This document shows, one piece after another, positions 1 through 7,617 of a stretch of DNA of 64,000 nt (the first letter of the stretch is position 1; each line of letters starts with the position of its first letter). Source of the stretch: Bacillota bacterium (GTDB taxonomy: Bacteria > Bacillota_I > Bacilli_A > RFN20 > CAG-288); NCBI GenBank assembly GCA_023459795.1, contig JAEWSP010000008.1, positions 24,905 to 88,904 on the forward strand. Direction: 5' to 3'. The notes beneath the pieces are model-generated. The model saw only the letters and a list, made by a program, of their open reading frames with translations. It was not told the DNA's origin and searched no databases. The translations under genes were made by a program, and so were the position numbers.

Positions 1-1
1 C

Positions 2-622
2 ATGCTCTGCGTCCATGAGGGACCGATCGGTTTTAGGTATTATGTAAGACCGGGAGTCGACGATTCCGACAAGCTCGTACCGGGACATATCATCACGGAT
101 GAGCCCGGAGTCTACAAGGACGGGCAGTACGGAATCCGTCTGGAGAACGAACTGCTGGTCGTAAAGAAGACGGTCAGCGAGGATGACCAGGGAATATTCC
201 TGGGCTTTGAACCGATCTCCTATGTTCCTTTCGACCTCCGTGCCATCGATACGGAAATGCTTACGGACGAAGAACTGGACTGGCTGAATTCCTATAACCG
301 CCTGGTCTTCCGCAAGCTTGCGCCGTTAGCCAAGAAGGATCCGGATCCCGATCTCTTCGACTACCTTTCGGAATATACGAGAGGCCTGAGGAAGGAGATC
401 CGGAATAAGGGAAGGGAAGAAGAAGCCAGCGAAGAAAACGACTTCGAGGAAGAGATGGAGGAACTGAATCCCGCCAAAGAGGAGCCTGCCCCAAAGGAAG
501 ACCCCAACGTTGTTTCCCCTAGCCTGGATGAACCCGGTTATTCCCTCTCCTCTACGGCATCGCCCAATATTGCCGGTTCCCCTATCAACAATCTGTCCGG
601 GGAGGAAGAAAACAAGAAATGA
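2..622 (+). CDS. Xaa-Pro aminopeptidase (aminopeptidase P, M24B), C-terminal part
   Basis: The gene enters from the left edge, so only its C-terminal 206 residues are visible. The visible part carries the end of the metallopeptidase 'pita-bread' fold: HEGP near the start, then TDEPGVY and RLENELLV, which supply the last two metal-binding glutamates of M24B aminopeptidases. These cytoplasmic enzymes remove the N-terminal residue from peptides with proline in second position. After the catalytic domain the protein continues for about 90 residues in a Glu/Asp/Pro/Ser-rich tail that is not typical of the family and is probably disordered. The stop codon overlaps the next start by four bases (ATGA), so trmL is probably translated by coupling. 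Confidence 0.9.
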   Translation: MLCVHEGPIGFRYYVRPGVDDSDKLVPGHIITDEPGVYKDGQYGIRLENELLVVKKTVSEDDQGIFLGFEPISYVPFDLRAIDTEMLTDEELDWLNSYNRLVFRKLAPLAKKDPDPDLFDYLSEYTRGLRKEIRNKGREEEASEENDFEEEMEELNPAKEEPAPKEDPNVVSPSLDEPGYSLSSTASPNIAGSPINNLSGEEENKK

Positions 623-1146
623 TCCGTGTCGCCCTCTTCGAGCCGGAGAAGCCGGCCAATACCGGCAATATCATCCGGACGTGCATGGCTTTCGACTGCG
701 CCTTAACCATCATCGGTCCGACGACGTTCGAAATATCGGATAAAGCCTTCCTAAGGGCGAAGATGGACTACGGGGTCGGTTTCCCGATCGAACGCATTGC
801 GACAATCGACTCCTTCCTTGCCAAATACAAAGCCGAAAACGGCTACTTCATCACCCGCTATGCAGACAAGACCTATACGAAGATGGAGGCAGATGATCCG
901 GCCAAGGATGTCTTCTTCCTCTTCGGAAGGGAATCGACAGGCATCCCCAAGAATGTCCTGAAGAGATATCCCGGCAGGGATCTCCGCATCCCGATGGCTA
1001 TCAACGCCAGGAGCCTGAACCTCTCCAACTCCGTTGCCATCATTGTCAGCGAAGCCCTTAGGCAGCAGTCCTTCCACGGACTGGCCCTGCGGGAAGAGAT
1101 CAAGGGAGAGGATTTCCTATCCCGCTATCCTGAGGGCAAGGAATAA
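619..1146 (+). CDS. trmL: tRNA (cytidine(34)-2'-O)-methyltransferase TrmL
   Basis: This 175-residue SPOUT-class methyltransferase matches TrmL (YibK) along its whole length. It methylates the ribose of wobble base 34 in certain leucine tRNAs, using S-adenosylmethionine. The N-terminal EPEKPANTGNIIRTC motif, the central FLFGRESTGIP and the trefoil-knot segment IPMAINARSLNLSNSVAI are all present and form the knotted SAM site. It overlaps the aminopeptidase gene by four bases and is followed by a non-coding RNA with its own promoter, so it is the last gene of its transcript. The identification is firm; the target tRNAs are inferred from the family. Confidence 0.93.
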   Translation: MIRVALFEPEKPANTGNIIRTCMAFDCALTIIGPTTFEISDKAFLRAKMDYGVGFPIERIATIDSFLAKYKAENGYFITRYADKTYTKMEADDPAKDVFFLFGRESTGIPKNVLKRYPGRDLRIPMAINARSLNLSNSVAIIVSEALRQQSFHGLALREEIKGEDFLSRYPEGKE

Positions 1147-1161
1147 GGTCTTTCCTTTCTC

Positions 1162-1190
1162 TTGCAATTAGCCAAGCCATGCCGTATTAT
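1162..1190 (+). promoter_or_regulatory. Promoter of the non-coding RNA
   Basis: TTGCAA at 1162-1167 and TATTAT at 1185-1190 are separated by 17 bases, a near-consensus sigma-A promoter. No start codon with a ribosome binding site follows before the hairpin terminator at 1341, so the product is probably an untranslated RNA starting near 1197. Confidence 0.7.
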
Positions 1191-1196
1191 AAAGTT

Positions 1197-1369
1197 ACCT
1201 AGCGAAAGCGCGTTTCCGACATATCTGTTCAGGGAACCTATATCGCCCGGGTGGTGTTGAAAGCCGGCCTTGAGTCGGTATCCTAAACCCTCGCTGCGGC
1301 GCCCACTTAATCTTTAGGGAATATCCCATTCTGCCAGGTAGGCGGGACTTCGGTCCCGTCTTTTTCTTT
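1197..1369 (+). ncRNA. Structured non-coding RNA, candidate 6S RNA
   Basis: Between a good promoter and a strong terminator lies a stretch of about 165 nt with no convincing ORF. By hand it folds as a rod: UACCU near 1196 can pair with AGGUA near 1337, AUAUCGCCC with GGGAAUAU, and GUGGUGU with GCGCCCAC (one bulge), with a small GCCG/CGGU apical hairpin and a wide unpaired centre between the two outer helices. Size, rod shape, open centre and the CUGCGGCGCCCAC segment on the 3' side are what one expects of 6S RNA, which binds and inhibits the housekeeping RNA polymerase. I identified it by shape and remembered family features only; another small RNA is possible. Confidence 0.5.
1341..1369 (+). 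terminator. Terminator of the non-coding RNA
   Basis: An eight-pair stem closed by a TTCG loop (1341-1360) is followed by a run of T, giving a textbook intrinsic terminator. Confidence 0.85.
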
Positions 1370-1432
1370 ATCCGTAACCCCTTTCATACAATCGGCAAGT
1401 GAATCGTTATCAGCCCCCGCTCTTGGGTATGG

Positions 1433-1457
1433 TAGAATAACTTAGTTATTCTGGAGG
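1433..1457 (+). promoter_or_regulatory. Extended -10 promoter and RBS of tkt
   Basis: TGGTAGAAT (-10 at 1433-1438 with the upstream TG) lacks an obvious -35, as extended -10 promoters do. GGAGG at 1453-1457 lies five bases before the ATG at 1463. Confidence 0.5.
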
Positions 1458-1462
1458 AACCT

Positions 1463-3448
1463 ATGAAATACGACCGTATTGCAGTCAGTTCTCTTCGTGG
1501 ACTATCGCTGGACATGATTACGAAGGCCAATTCGGGCCATCCTGGAATCTGCCTTAGCGCTGCCCCGCTCCTTTATACCCTGTACACCCGTCACCTGGTA
1601 TCGGATCCGAACCATCCCGACTGGATCAACCGGGACCGTTTTATCCTTTCGGCCGGACATGGCTCTGCCCTTCTTTATGCCAACCTTTACCTGGCCGGTT
1701 TCCATGTTCCGATGGATCAGCTCAAGCTTTTCCGGCAGCTGGATTCCCTTTGCCCGGGACATCCGGAAGTCGGGCACACCCCGGGAGTCGACGCAACCAG
1801 CGGCCCTCTTGGCCAGGGTCTTGCCCAGGCCGTCGGATTCGCTCTTGCCGAAACCCATCTCCAGACCCTCTATCCGGAAGGCGAGAAGCTTATCAACCAT
1901 TACACTTATGCCCTCTGCGGGGACGGATGCCTGGAAGAAGGGGTTTCCCAGGAAGCCATCTCCTTGGCCGGGCTTTACAAGCTGAACAAGCTCATCCTTC
2001 TCTATGACCGCAACGACTGCACTCTGGACGGACCGCTCGTCCAGTCCTCCGTCGAAGATGTCGCGCTTCGTTTTGAAGCGGCCGGATGGAATGTCCTGAA
2101 GGTTGCGGACGGAAACGACGTCGAGGAAATCGACAAGGCTTTGTCCTTGGCCAAGACCAGCAAGGCCAAGCCGACCATCATCATCTGCCACACCATTATC
2201 GGGTACGGATCTCCCCTAGCCGGAACGGCTGCCAGCCACGGCAAGCCGCTCTCCCTTTCCGATGTCATCGTAACCAAGGAGAACTTAGGTGTTTCCTTTG
2301 CTTCCTTCGATGTTCCGGAAGAAGCCGTCCTTGCCTACCGCGAGTCTTTCACCAAGCGAGGAGCCTTGGCCTACCTTTCCTATCAGAAGGAATCGGAAGC
2401 TTACAGCCTAAGCCATCCGGAGGAATACCAGAAGTTCAGGGATTCCCTGACCAACGATATCTCCCCTCTTCTCTTCCGGAATGCTCCGGTCTATCCGAAG
2501 GACTACAGCAATGCCACAAGGAATACTTCCAATGCCCTGCTCGACCTCCTTTCCACGGAAGTCCCGCAGCTTATCGGAGGAAGCGCGGATGTCGCTTCCA
2601 GCGTCAAGACGAAGGTTAAGGAATTCCAGAACTACACGGCCCAGAACCGGAGCGGAAAGAACCTCTGCTTCGGAATCCGGGAATTCGGCGAAGCCTCCCT
2701 GCAGAACGGTATGCTTCTCCACGGAGGTCTAAGGACCTTTGTGGGAAGCTTCCTCGTCTTTGTCGACTATATGAAGCCGGCTATCCGTATGGCAGCCATG
2801 GAGAAGATCCCAGCCGTCTATCTCTTCAGCCATGACTCCGTCGATGTCGGAGAGGACGGACCGACCCACCAGCCGATCGAACAGCTGACCATGCTCCGTT
2901 CCATCCCGAATCTTTCCGTTTTCCGTCCGGGAGATGCCGTCGAGACTTCTGCCGCCTATAAAGCTGCCTTCTCTTCCACGGACCATCCGACGGCACTGAT
3001 CCTTACCAGGCAGAATGTCGTAAACAACCCCGGCACCAGCTTTGAAGGCGCCCTGAAAGGCGGATATGTCGTCAGCTACGAGAAAGGCGACAAGCCTTCC
3101 TACACCCTCCTTGCCACCGGATCGGAAGTCAACAAGGCCGTAAGCCTTCAGAAGATCCTCCTCGAGAAGGGAATCAATACGAGAGTCGTCTCCCTTCCGT
3201 CCCTGGATGTCTTCGACAAGCAGACCGAGGAATACAGGAACGAAGTATACGGAGCAGAATACTCCAAGCGTTTCTTCCTGGAGATGGGAAAGACGGATCT
3301 CCTCTACAAGTATGCCGGAAATCCTATCGGCATCGATACCTTCGGAACTTCCGCACCGGACAAGGATGCGGAGAAGAAGATGGGATTCGATCTTGCTGCC
3401 CTTACGATCAGGATCCTGGACCGTATCCGGGTTCTGGAAGGCAAATAA
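1463..3448 (+). CDS. tkt: Transketolase
   Basis: This 661-residue protein is a full-length transketolase, the thiamine-diphosphate enzyme that moves two-carbon units between sugar phosphates in the non-oxidative pentose phosphate pathway. Visible landmarks are SGHPG in the first 30 residues, the cofactor motif beginning GDGCLEEG near residue 152 and ending near RNDC about 30 residues later, GEDGPTHQPIEQL in the pyrimidine-binding domain, and the C-terminal domain starting ATGSEV. It has its own promoter and is transcribed alone or with the following glycosylase gene, 42 bases downstream. A good ribosome binding site fixes the start. Confidence 0.97.
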   Translation: MKYDRIAVSSLRGLSLDMITKANSGHPGICLSAAPLLYTLYTRHLVSDPNHPDWINRDRFILSAGHGSALLYANLYLAGFHVPMDQLKLFRQLDSLCPGHPEVGHTPGVDATSGPLGQGLAQAVGFALAETHLQTLYPEGEKLINHYTYALCGDGCLEEGVSQEAISLAGLYKLNKLILLYDRNDCTLDGPLVQSSVEDVALRFEAAGWNVLKVADGNDVEEIDKALSLAKTSKAKPTIIICHTIIGYGSPLAGTAASHGKPLSLSDVIVTKENLGVSFASFDVPEEAVLAYRESFTKRGALAYLSYQKESEAYSLSHPEEYQKFRDSLTNDISPLLFRNAPVYPKDYSNATRNTSNALLDLLSTEVPQLIGGSADVASSVKTKVKEFQNYTAQNRSGKNLCFGIREFGEASLQNGMLLHGGLRTFVGSFLVFVDYMKPAIRMAAMEKIPAVYLFSHDSVDVGEDGPTHQPIEQLTMLRSIPNLSVFRPGDAVETSAAYKAAFSSTDHPTALILTRQNVVNNPGTSFEGALKGGYVVSYEKGDKPSYTLLATGSEVNKAVSLQKILLEKGINTRVVSLPSLDVFDKQTEEYRNEVYGAEYSKRFFLEMGKTDLLYKYAGNPIGIDTFGTSAPDKDAEKKMGFDLAALTIRILDRIRVLEGK

Positions 3449-3490
3449 CAACGGGCGGGATCTTCCCGCCCTTTTATAAAGGAGACAAAC

Positions 3491-3982
3491 ATGGACGAAA
3501 CCTTTGTAACGCACGAAAGCCTGCCGCCTTTCTACTCCCCTTCTTCCAGAGTCCTTATCCTCGGATCTTTTCCAAGCATCGCTTCCAGGGCGAAAGGCTT
3601 CTACTATGCCCATCCCCAGAACCGGTTCTTCCGGACGCTCTCTCTTGTCTTCGAAAAGCCCTATCCGGTTTCCACCAAGGAGCGGAAGGAGTTCCTTCTC
3701 TCTAACCATATCGCTCTTTACGACGTGCTTTATTCCTGCACCATAAAAGGGAGCAGCGACAGCTCCATAAAGGACGCAGTCCCTGCCGACCTTTCCCGGA
3801 TCCTATCCTCCTGCCCGATAAGGAGGATCTTCACCACCGGAAAGACGGCAACCGACCTTTTCCGGAAATTCCACAAGGAGGAGTGCTTCTATCTCCCTTC
3901 CCCGAGCGGGGCAAACGCCTTTACCTCAATGGAGAAGCTTGTCCTTGCCTACAAGGCAGTAAGGGAAGCCGTAGGAAAATAG
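3491..3982 (+). CDS. DNA-deoxyinosine glycosylase (uracil-DNA glycosylase superfamily, family 6 type)
   Basis: This 163-residue protein belongs to the uracil-DNA glycosylase superfamily. The N-terminal LILGSFPS motif and the following YYAHPQNRFF segment match the family that removes hypoxanthine, the deamination product of adenine, from DNA; ALYDVLYSC and the C-terminal PSPSGAN match the second catalytic region. It would start base excision repair in the cytoplasm. The gene lies 42 bases after tkt with its own AAGGAG site and ends before a bidirectional terminator. Family membership is clear from the motifs; preference for hypoxanthine over uracil is inferred from related enzymes. Confidence 0.85.
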   Translation: MDETFVTHESLPPFYSPSSRVLILGSFPSIASRAKGFYYAHPQNRFFRTLSLVFEKPYPVSTKERKEFLLSNHIALYDVLYSCTIKGSSDSSIKDAVPADLSRILSSCPIRRIFTTGKTATDLFRKFHKEECFYLPSPSGANAFTSMEKLVLAYKAVREAVGK

Positions 3983-4004
3983 AAGCAAACCAATCGAGAT
4001 ATGA

Positions 4005-4036
4005 AAAGTTGCCAGCCTAGGAAGGCTGGCAATTTC
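4005..4036. terminator. Bidirectional terminator between the glycosylase gene and L-serine dehydratase
   Basis: Perfect ten-base inverted repeat (4009-4018 and 4023-4032, loop AGGA) flanked by an A run on the left and a T run on the right, serving both convergent genes. Confidence 0.85.
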
Positions 4037-5258
4037 ATTTCAATTCTTCTTTCCCTAGGACTTTTGCAAGTCCCCCGAGTCCGGTCTCCTTGAGATCGCT
4101 CGGAATCTCGCTCCCGGTCTGCTTCATCGCTTCGACGACGTCATCGAAGGAGACGCGGTTGCGGCGGAAGGAAGCTATATTCTTGCTGAAAAGGTAGGAG
4201 GCATAGGAGTGAATTGCGGCCATCCCGTTCCTCTCGATGCAGGGGATCTGGACATAGCCGTCTACCGGATCGCAGGTAAGGCCTAGGAAGTGCTCCATTG
4301 CGACCTCGGCACCGTATTCGATCTGGTGCAGGGAAAGGCTGTTCAGGACGCAGAGGGAGGCGGAAGCAAAGCTGGAAGCCGAACCGATTTCGGCCTGGCA
4401 TCCAAGCAGGGCGCCGCTGATGCTGGCATTCCCCTTGATGAAGTTGCAGACAAGGGCTCCGGAGAGGTAGGCTTTCACAAGCTCAGGGACGGTCTTGTTC
4501 CTGTACCTGTATTCGTAGTAGAGGACAGCCGGGACAACGCCGGCTGCTCCGCAGGTAGGAGAAGTGACGATCATCTCACCCCTGGCGTTGGATTCGGCGA
4601 TCGCATAGGCAAAGGCGGTAAGAAGCATATCCCTGTTGTCGGCAGGATCGTAGATGCCTTTTGCCTTGGCAAGGATCTCCCCGCTTACGGCCTTGAGGTG
4701 CAGAGGACCAGGCAGAATGCCGTTTGTCTTCAGGCCTTTCTCGAGGGTAGCAAAAGAGGTCAGGAGCATCTTCTCCCCGTAGGCATATATGTCCTCCCCT
4801 TCCAGGGAGAGGATAGCGTCATATATGGAGGCAAGATGATTGGCAGCAAGGGATTTCTTCATTTCCCCGAAGGTATTGAAAGGATATACCTCCAAAGGAG
4901 AATAGGAACCGCCTTCCAGCTGGTAGGCGCCTCCTCCGATGCTTAAGAACCGTTCCTTGAAGACAGTTCCGTCTTTCCCGTAGGCGACAAGCTCCATCGT
5001 ATTGGGATGGGTCAGCCCCTTGAGCCTCGGGTCGAAGAAGACCTTTACGTCCTTGCCCTCGAACGCCTGGCGGATGATCCTGTCCGTTCCGTGGCCTTTC
5101 CCGGTAAGTCCCAGGGAACCTAAAAGCGTCACCTCATACCTAACCGGCATGAGGGAAGCCGAATCGGCAAGGAAACGGTGGCTGATACGGAAAGGACCGA
5201 TGGTATGGCTGGAGGACGGACCTGGTCCCAGGATCAGAAGATTCTTGAGCGATTTCAT
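4035..5258 (-). CDS. sdaA: L-serine dehydratase, iron-sulfur-dependent, single chain
   Basis: The 407-residue protein deaminates L-serine to pyruvate and ammonia with a [4Fe-4S] cluster. The N-terminal third has the beta-type motif GPGPSSSHTIGP; the rest is the alpha-type catalytic domain with SPTCGAAGV, GNASISGALLGCQAEIG, LTCDPVDG and QIPCIERN, whose cysteines are the expected cluster ligands. In many Bacilli these two parts are separate proteins (SdaAB and SdaAA); here they form one chain, as in Proteobacteria. It stands alone between a bidirectional terminator and rpsU on the same strand. The start shows only a weak ribosome binding site. Confidence 0.93.
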   Translation of the reverse strand: MKSLKNLLILGPGPSSSHTIGPFRISHRFLADSASLMPVRYEVTLLGSLGLTGKGHGTDRIIRQAFEGKDVKVFFDPRLKGLTHPNTMELVAYGKDGTVFKERFLSIGGGAYQLEGGSYSPLEVYPFNTFGEMKKSLAANHLASIYDAILSLEGEDIYAYGEKMLLTSFATLEKGLKTNGILPGPLHLKAVSGEILAKAKGIYDPADNRDMLLTAFAYAIAESNARGEMIVTSPTCGAAGVVPAVLYYEYRYRNKTVPELVKAYLSGALVCNFIKGNASISGALLGCQAEIGSASSFASASLCVLNSLSLHQIEYGAEVAMEHFLGLTCDPVDGYVQIPCIERNGMAAIHSYASYLFSKNIASFRRNRVSFDDVVEAMKQTGSEIPSDLKETGLGGLAKVLGKEELK

Positions 5259-5314
5259 CCTGTCTATTCTACCTTTTCTATAGGGGAAAGAAACTATTTT
5301 CGGGAGGAAGGAAA

Positions 5315-5344
5315 CAAAAAAAGGAAGAGCCGAAGCTCTTCCCC
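5315..5344 (-). terminator. Terminator of rpsU
   Basis: On the minus strand an eight-pair GC-rich stem with a four-base loop (5323-5342 region) is followed by seven T residues. Confidence 0.8.
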
Positions 5345-5358
5345 TGATGTCGCGACAA

Positions 5359-5529
5359 TTAGTGGCGGCGTCTTGCGTTCTCGGACTTAACCTTGCGGCG
5401 TAATCCCTTCTTTAGGAAGAAATCGTGCTTGCGGTAGTCCGCGATGGTTCCGGCCTTGTTGACCATACGCTTGAATCTCTTCATCGCGTCGTCTAAGGTC
5501 TCGCCATCTCTAACGATGGTCTTCGGCAA
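5359..5529 (-). CDS. rpsU: 30S ribosomal protein S21
   Basis: A 56-residue reading frame encodes S21, a small basic protein of the 30S subunit that helps mRNA pairing at the anti-Shine-Dalgarno region. The sequence has the family's DDAMKRFKR core and an Arg/Lys-rich end. The start is TTG at 5529: the nearby ATG is one base out of frame, and AAAGGTGG sits about nine bases upstream of the TTG. A terminator follows directly, so it is a single-gene transcript or the end of a short one. Confidence 0.93.
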   Translation of the reverse strand: MPKTIVRDGETLDDAMKRFKRMVNKAGTIADYRKHDFFLKKGLRRKVKSENARRRH

Positions 5530-5599
5530 TGTGCATCACCACCTTTCTATAGCCGAGGGATATTCTACAAGATGAAGATGAGAAAGGCAAGAATCTTTT

Positions 5600-5630
5600 T
5601 TGGCAAAAAAGCCTTCCGCTGTCTTATAAT
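5600..5630 (+). promoter_or_regulatory. Promoter of the patatin-like gene (leaderless)
   Basis: TATAAT at 5625-5630 with TTGGCA at 5600-5605 (19-base spacer). Only eight bases separate the -10 from the ATG at 5639, so transcription should begin at or next to the start codon. No Shine-Dalgarno sequence is present. Confidence 0.6.
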
Positions 5631-5638
5631 CCAACCAT

Positions 5639-6493
5639 ATGGAACAGCAGAAAGAGTACGGCTTCGCCCTCGGCGGAGGAGGAGCTAAGGCTTTCGCCCA
5701 GCTCGGTGCCATCAAAGCATTGTCGGAAGAAGGGATTCTCCCCTCCTATTTTTCCGGTTCCAGCATGGGGGCCGTCAATGCCATCCTCCTAGCTTCCGGG
5801 TATACTCTTGAAAAAGTCGAGGACTTCTACCTCCAGAACAGGATCCGGGATTTCTTCGGCCTTGGATTATTCTGCTTCCGGAACGACCGGATCGGCAAGG
5901 CCGTCCTTTCAATGACCGAGAAGAAAGGATATACGAAGCTCGAAGATCTTCCCAGGAAAGTCTATATCCCGGCAACGGTACCGGATATCAACCTCCGGAT
6001 AGTCCTCAGGAAAGGCTGCATCGACCAGGTCGTTATGGCCTCCACCTCTTCCTTCCTTGTCCACCCCTATCTCGTGAAGGATATTTCCATAAGGCGACAG
6101 ATCATCCAGCAGAGCCACGGCATATACGGAAAGAACCGTTTCCTCTACCTGAAGGACAGCTGCTATTCCTCCAACGTCCCCTTCGAACTCCTTGACCTGA
6201 TCCGGAGCGAGGACAAAGGCCACCAGGATATCCCCCACAGGGATATAGCCTTCGACATCATCCCGGAATTCAAGAAGACCCATTTCCTTCCTCTCGACCG
6301 TTTCAACAAGAAAGTCCTGGCCAACGATCTGAACCGGAAGCTCTTCTTCGAAGAGAACGAAAAAGGCCTTTACCTTTCTTTGGATTTCAACATCGCCCAG
6401 ACCGATTTCTCCGTCAAAGCCTGCCAGAAAGGCTTCAAGAAGAGCTATGAATACGTGAAGCGGATTTTATCGGCAAAGAAAAATACCCTTTAG
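5639..6493 (+). CDS. Patatin-like phospholipase family protein
   Basis: The 284-residue protein has the patatin fold of bacterial RssA-type lipid hydrolases. GGGGAK at residues 12-17 forms the oxyanion hole and G40-S-S-M-G44 holds the nucleophile Ser42. The second catalytic residue normally lies in a DG[GA] motif; here the aligned position reads D173-S-C followed by SSNVPFELL, so Asp is kept but the glycine is not. No signal peptide is visible, so it should act in the cytoplasm on membrane lipids. The gene appears to be read from a leaderless transcript. Activity is likely but the altered Asp motif leaves some doubt. Confidence 0.88.
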   Translation: MEQQKEYGFALGGGGAKAFAQLGAIKALSEEGILPSYFSGSSMGAVNAILLASGYTLEKVEDFYLQNRIRDFFGLGLFCFRNDRIGKAVLSMTEKKGYTKLEDLPRKVYIPATVPDINLRIVLRKGCIDQVVMASTSSFLVHPYLVKDISIRRQIIQQSHGIYGKNRFLYLKDSCYSSNVPFELLDLIRSEDKGHQDIPHRDIAFDIIPEFKKTHFLPLDRFNKKVLANDLNRKLFFEENEKGLYLSLDFNIAQTDFSVKACQKGFKKSYEYVKRILSAKKNTL

Positions 6494-6509
6494 GTTCCTT
6501 CTTTTGTCT

Positions 6510-6515
6510 TATAAT
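6510..6515 (+). promoter_or_regulatory. -10 element of galE
   Basis: TATAAT at 6510-6515 is preceded by the same GTCT tetramer as the -10 at 5625. AAGGAG follows about eight bases before the galE start, so this gene, unlike the previous one, has a normal leader. Confidence 0.5.
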
Positions 6516-6545
6516 GTCCCTGTTGCGGAATAAAGGAGACTTTCC

Positions 6546-7562
6546 ATGAAAACAGTCTTAGTCACCGGCGGTTCCGGATTCATCGGAACCCATACGGATG
6601 TCGAGCTTCTGAGCCGCGGATTCCAGGTCATCGTCGTGGACAACCTTTCCAATTCCTCCGAGGAAGCACTCCGGAGAGTCGAAAGGATCACGGGCAAGAA
6701 GGTGAAATTCTATAAGACAGACCTTCTCGACGAGAAGAAGACGGAAGAGATCTTCCAGGAGAACAAGATCGACTTCGTCATCCACTTCGCTGCCTACAAG
6801 GCTGTCGGAGAGAGCGTCGCCGATCCGATCAAGTATTACGAGAACAACCTCGGTTCCACCCTCGTCCTCCTGAAGCTTATGAAGAAGTACGGCGTGAAGA
6901 ACCTGATCTTCTCCTCCTCCGCTACGGTCTACGGAAACCCGGAGAGGCTTCCCCTTACGGAAGACTGCCGTGCAGACGATTCCACCAACCCTTACGGAGA
7001 GACCAAGGTCATGATCGAGCGGATGCTGATGGATGTCGCCCACTCCGATCCTAGCTGGAACATCATCCTTCTCCGCTACTTCAATCCGATCGGCGCCCAC
7101 GAATCGGGTCTTATCGGAGAGAATCCGAAAGGAATCCCGGCAAACCTCATGCCCTATATCTCCAAGGTCGCTCTCGGAAAGCTTGACCATCTCACCATCT
7201 ACGGAAACGACTACGACACCAAGGACGGCACCGGAGTAAGGGACTACATCCATGTCATGGATCTGGCTTCCGGACACGTCGCTGCCATCGAGCACTGCGA
7301 GAAGCCGGGCATCCATATCTACAACCTCGGAACCGGACACGGAGTCTCCGTCCTGGAGATGGTGAATGCCTTCATGAAGGCAACCGGAGTGAATGTGAAG
7401 TATGCCTTCGGTCCCCGCCGTCCCGGAGACATCGCTTCCTGCTATGCATCGAGCGAGAAGGCCGAGAAGGAACTCGGCTGGAAAGCCAAGTACAGCCTCG
7501 AGGATATGATGCGCGACCAGTGGAACTGGCAGAGCAAGAATCCGAACGGCTACGGCAAGTAG
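6546..7562 (+). CDS. galE: UDP-glucose 4-epimerase
   Basis: The 338-residue protein is a short-chain dehydrogenase of the GalE type that interconverts UDP-glucose and UDP-galactose with tightly bound NAD. The N-terminal TGGSGFIGTHT is the dinucleotide-binding loop; SSSATVYG (about residues 120-129) and the Tyr/Lys pair in NPYGETK (about 149-153) are catalytic. It lies alone, not in a galactose operon, so it probably supplies UDP-galactose or related sugars for glycolipids or surface polysaccharide. AAGGAG before the ATG and a strong terminator after the stop define a single-gene unit. Confidence 0.96.
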   Translation: MKTVLVTGGSGFIGTHTDVELLSRGFQVIVVDNLSNSSEEALRRVERITGKKVKFYKTDLLDEKKTEEIFQENKIDFVIHFAAYKAVGESVADPIKYYENNLGSTLVLLKLMKKYGVKNLIFSSSATVYGNPERLPLTEDCRADDSTNPYGETKVMIERMLMDVAHSDPSWNIILLRYFNPIGAHESGLIGENPKGIPANLMPYISKVALGKLDHLTIYGNDYDTKDGTGVRDYIHVMDLASGHVAAIEHCEKPGIHIYNLGTGHGVSVLEMVNAFMKATGVNVKYAFGPRRPGDIASCYASSEKAEKELGWKAKYSLEDMMRDQWNWQSKNPNGYGK

Positions 7563-7572
7563 AAACGAATAA

Positions 7573-7601
7573 CAGCCGGCCCGAAGGCCGGCTGTCTTTT
7601 T
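7573..7601 (+). terminator. Terminator of galE
   Basis: Nine-pair perfect stem CAGCCGGCC / GGCCGGCTG with a CGAA loop and a T-rich tail. Confidence 0.88.
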
Positions 7602-7617
7602 GTTTCGGAAGAAGAAT

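Noticed and set aside
2729..3709. A 326-codon open frame antisense to tkt and the glycosylase gene
   Set aside because: It spans two certain genes on the other strand and carries no recognisable domain.
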